Part shown: positions 12,500 to 14,230 of the stretch, piece after piece
Numbering within the stretch: the stretch's first letter is position 1
Layout of the letters: every line of letters begins with the position of its first letter
Assembly (NCBI GenBank): GCA_947489925.1
Contig: CANLFK010000039.1
Span: 1 to 14,230 of the forward strand
Reading direction: 5' to 3'
Length of the DNA: 14,230 bases
DNA from: Candidatus Caenarcanales bacterium
Lineage (GTDB): Bacteria; Cyanobacteriota; Vampirovibrionia; Caenarcaniphilales; Caenarcanaceae
Program-made: the position numbers and the translations under genes
The notes under the pieces: model-generated
The model's database searches: none
Told to the model about the DNA's origin: nothing
Seen by the model: the letters and a program-made list of their open reading frames with translations, nothing else

Positions 12500-14230
12500 T
12501 TAGTGAGGGACTAAAGTACCTGCGACACTATTTGCACTTGTAATTCCCAAATCAGGTAGCTTTAAAGTTTTAGCGATAGCATCATATAAATAGTTCTCTA
12601 AGATTCTAAAGCCGTCTCTGGTTGGGTGTATTTCATTAAGCCAAAATCTTCTCGGAGTTTTATCATCTTTGAGAACTGGAATACTTTGAATACTTGGCAA
12701 TTTACCTTGAGCATAATTAGATAAACAATCATAAGTATCAACATAGCTAAAATTAAATTGTTCTTGTAACCTTAATTTATCCAAAACATTGCTTTTAAAG
12801 CCTTTAAGAACTTTGCTAACAATTTTAGCTTGTTTATGTTTATCTGTAATTCCTTCATGTTCCAAATGTCTGACAATCCAATTTTTCTTACTATGAATAA
12901 TACTTGAAACATCAATACCAAGAAAATCCATCTGTAAGTTTAAACCACCATTATCCCAAGTAGCGTCATCATAACAATGTCCTAAAACTGGAATTTTATA
13001 ATCAAACAAAAGATTTAAAAACCATTCATATTTTTCTAGTATTTCCTGATAAATATTTTCTAAACTTTGAGTATCAATATCTTTATTTTTTATATACTTT
13101 TTCACATTTTCAGCCGCCAAGTCATTACCGCCCAGAGAGATTAAAACTAAATCAAAATTACCTTTTTCAAGTAATTCATTATAAAATTTTTTGTACTCTT
13201 CATTAAATAAATCTTTTGCTTCAGCTCCATTTAAGCCAACTCTATAAATACCAACTGTTTGTCTATCTCTCAAACAATCTAAAAAATTACCGTCTCCACC
13301 GTGAAGCAAATGTCCATCTTTACCGAATCCAGGATAATGAAACCATGAATCACCAATAGCTAAAATTTTAGGTATGTTTTTATTCTTACAAAAATTATTA
13401 AAAGAATTTATACCATGAGTATCAATCTTGTTTATCTTATCTCCTACTTTAAAAGCTGTTTTAGAAGCTACTTTAGCTAGTTTAGAATTTTCTCCAGCTA
13501 AGTGATAAAAGTATTCATCAGCATATAAATAACATAATGGATCTGGCAAGTCTTGTTTCAACTTAATATTAGAGTTTGTTGTTTTTGTTACTGGAGAGTA
13601 TATTGTCATTTTTAAGTTTTCCTTTTGTATGTAAGTAGTTTTTTCAGTTTGGCAATTTGCATTTTTATGGTTTACAAACTGCCATTTTCTCATGCCTTCT
13701 CTTTGTTTTTTGTACTTTTCCCACCAACTAGTTTTTTTATTAGCTTTATTCTCAATAAACTCAATAGCCGCTTTATAACCAGACCAAAATAAATACTGTT
13801 GCGTAGCTGAATCCATTGCAAAATTAAAGGCTTGATTTTCATCAACATCAATGCACTTAATTAATTGTTGATAATCTGGATTTTTAGCAAGAAATTCTCT
13901 CTCATTACTTAATCTCAGCGTTTCTAGTATTGATTTAGTCATAGAAAGAATATTATCTGTTTGAAAACATTCTTGCTTTATGCCTTTTTCGTTAGAATCC
14001 TGAGTAATAAAGTCTCTCCCAAGTTTAACCCCGAAAGTTGGTCTTAAAAGATTATGTGAAGTGTTTTCTTCTTCATTACATTTTTCTTTGTTTTTTCCTT
14101 TTTTGCTTGATAAATCTTCATGGAAAGCATTAATTGGAAAATTAGAGAGTATACCACCATCAACAAAAGTTACTTTATCTGGCGGAGTTCCGTAATAACT
14201 AATTTTTTCCCAGCTTTCTCTAGATCGGAA
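12500..14230 (-). CDS. Patatin-like phospholipase fused in frame to SGNH/GDSL hydrolase (5' end outside window)
   Basis: The frame is open from the right edge to the TAA at 12500 (576 codons seen). The first part is the C-terminal half of a patatin: VTFVDGGILSNFP near codons 24-36 gives the catalytic Asp of the DGG motif; the GxSxG Ser must lie beyond the edge. RPTFGVKLGRD and the segment down to LFWSGYKAAIEFIEN (about 13775) are the usual patatin end. A linker follows, coded by a leader repeat. After it comes an SGNH hydrolase, numbered here from an internal ATG at 13609 (369 aa): GDSW with Ser88, Gly in VGLNG, GGND with Asn162, and NEIHPT with His328. The usual Asp three before that His is Asn325. 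The ATG at 13609 has its own Shine-Dalgarno sequence, so both a fusion and a separate SGNH protein may be made. Predicted activity is ester or phospholipid cleavage; no signal peptide is visible on the SGNH part. Confidence 0.85.
   Translation of the reverse strand, partial: FRSRESWEKISYYGTPPDKVTFVDGGILSNFPINAFHEDLSSKKGKNKEKCNEEENTSHNLLRPTFGVKLGRDFITQDSNEKGIKQECFQTDNILSMTKSILETLRLSNEREFLAKNPDYQQLIKCIDVDENQAFNFAMDSATQQYLFWSGYKAAIEFIENKANKKTSWWEKYKKQREGMRKWQFVNHKNANCQTEKTTYIQKENLKMTIYSPVTKTTNSNIKLKQDLPDPLCYLYADEYFYHLAGENSKLAKVASKTAFKVGDKINKIDTHGINSFNNFCKNKNIPKILAIGDSWFHYPGFGKDGHLLHGGDGNFLDCLRDRQTVGIYRVGLNGAEAKDLFNEEYKKFYNELLEKGNFDLVLISLGGNDLAAENVKKYIKNKDIDTQSLENIYQEILEKYEWFLNLLFDYKIPVLGHCYDDATWDNGGLNLQMDFLGIDVSSIIHSKKNWIVRHLEHEGITDKHKQAKIVSKVLKGFKSNVLDKLRLQEQFNFSYVDTYDCLSNYAQGKLPSIQSIPVLKDDKTPRRFWLNEIHPTRDGFRILENYLYDAIAKTLKLPDLGITSANSVAGTLVPH
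13607..13673 (-). repeat. Leader repeat copy A, translated inside the patatin-SGNH frame
   Basis: This is the fullest copy. Read on the minus strand it gives AAAAATGCAAATTGCC, ACTTACATACAAAAGGAA and finally the ATG at 13609, with AAAAGGAA 11 bases before it. In the patatin frame it is translated as HKNANCQTEKTTYIQKENLK. In another frame it contains a 16-codon ORF, MQIAKLKKLLTYKRKT, whose TAA ends two bases before the ATG. The other copies lie at gene starts, so this one most likely marks the original boundary between two genes. Confidence 0.75.

Noticed and set aside
13607..13673. CRISPR-like array made of the leader repeats
   Set aside because: There are only three copies, far apart and each tied to a start codon; spacing is irregular and no cas genes are seen.

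Overview
The window is AT-rich bacterial DNA with compact gene packing. It has a housekeeping left half (about 1-7150) and an accessory-looking right half (about 7150-14230) that is visibly more AT-rich and reads entirely on the minus strand. The chaperones are grpE then dnaJ. They sit behind a PilZ-domain gene, next to a stand-alone MshEN-like small protein and a small bacterial SRP RNA. This mix would fit a cyanobacteria-related non-photosynthetic lineage (Melainabacteria/Vampirovibrionia type), but that placement is an impression from protein style, not a proof. There are no tRNA or rRNA genes and no CRISPR array.

Left half. A 482-aa Gly/Ala-rich membrane protein (85-1533, +) converges on a small unknown gene (1530-1964, -), the two sharing a TTAA at their stops. 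The minus-strand operon pilZ-grpE-dnaJ (4534 to 2108) has a good promoter just before pilZ. On the plus strand, an SRP RNA gene (4652-4740) is followed closely by a 72-aa MshEN-like protein (4767-4985), which again shares a TTAA with a convergent exported-protein gene (4982-5680). The 327-base gap 5681-6007 holds that gene's promoter and a 225-bp MITE-like inverted repeat. Then come a YitT-family membrane protein (6008-6838, -) and a divergent DUF2442 protein (6924-7154, +).

Right half. One co-directional minus-strand cluster runs from the right edge to about 7200. In transcription order it holds: a patatin-like phospholipase C-terminus read in frame into an SGNH/GDSL hydrolase (12500 to beyond 14230); an M8 (leishmanolysin-like) zinc protease without signal peptide (11683-12393); two small exported proteins with almost the same signal peptide (11112-11627 and 10540-11115); a large multi-pass membrane protein with pentapeptide-like repeats (8190-10523); a four-segment membrane protein (7301-8188); and a frame-broken small ORF. 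The last five steps are joined by overlaps or gaps of 1-16 bases. A short leader-like repeat carrying a Shine-Dalgarno sequence occurs in front of three of the coding units, and one copy is translated as the linker between patatin and SGNH domains.

The most interesting item is this right-hand operon. Lipid/ester hydrolases and a protease are encoded with membrane-anchored and exported partners and tied together by a duplicated translation-initiation repeat. It could be a secreted-effector or envelope-remodelling locus. Its start lies outside the window, so its function cannot be fixed here.
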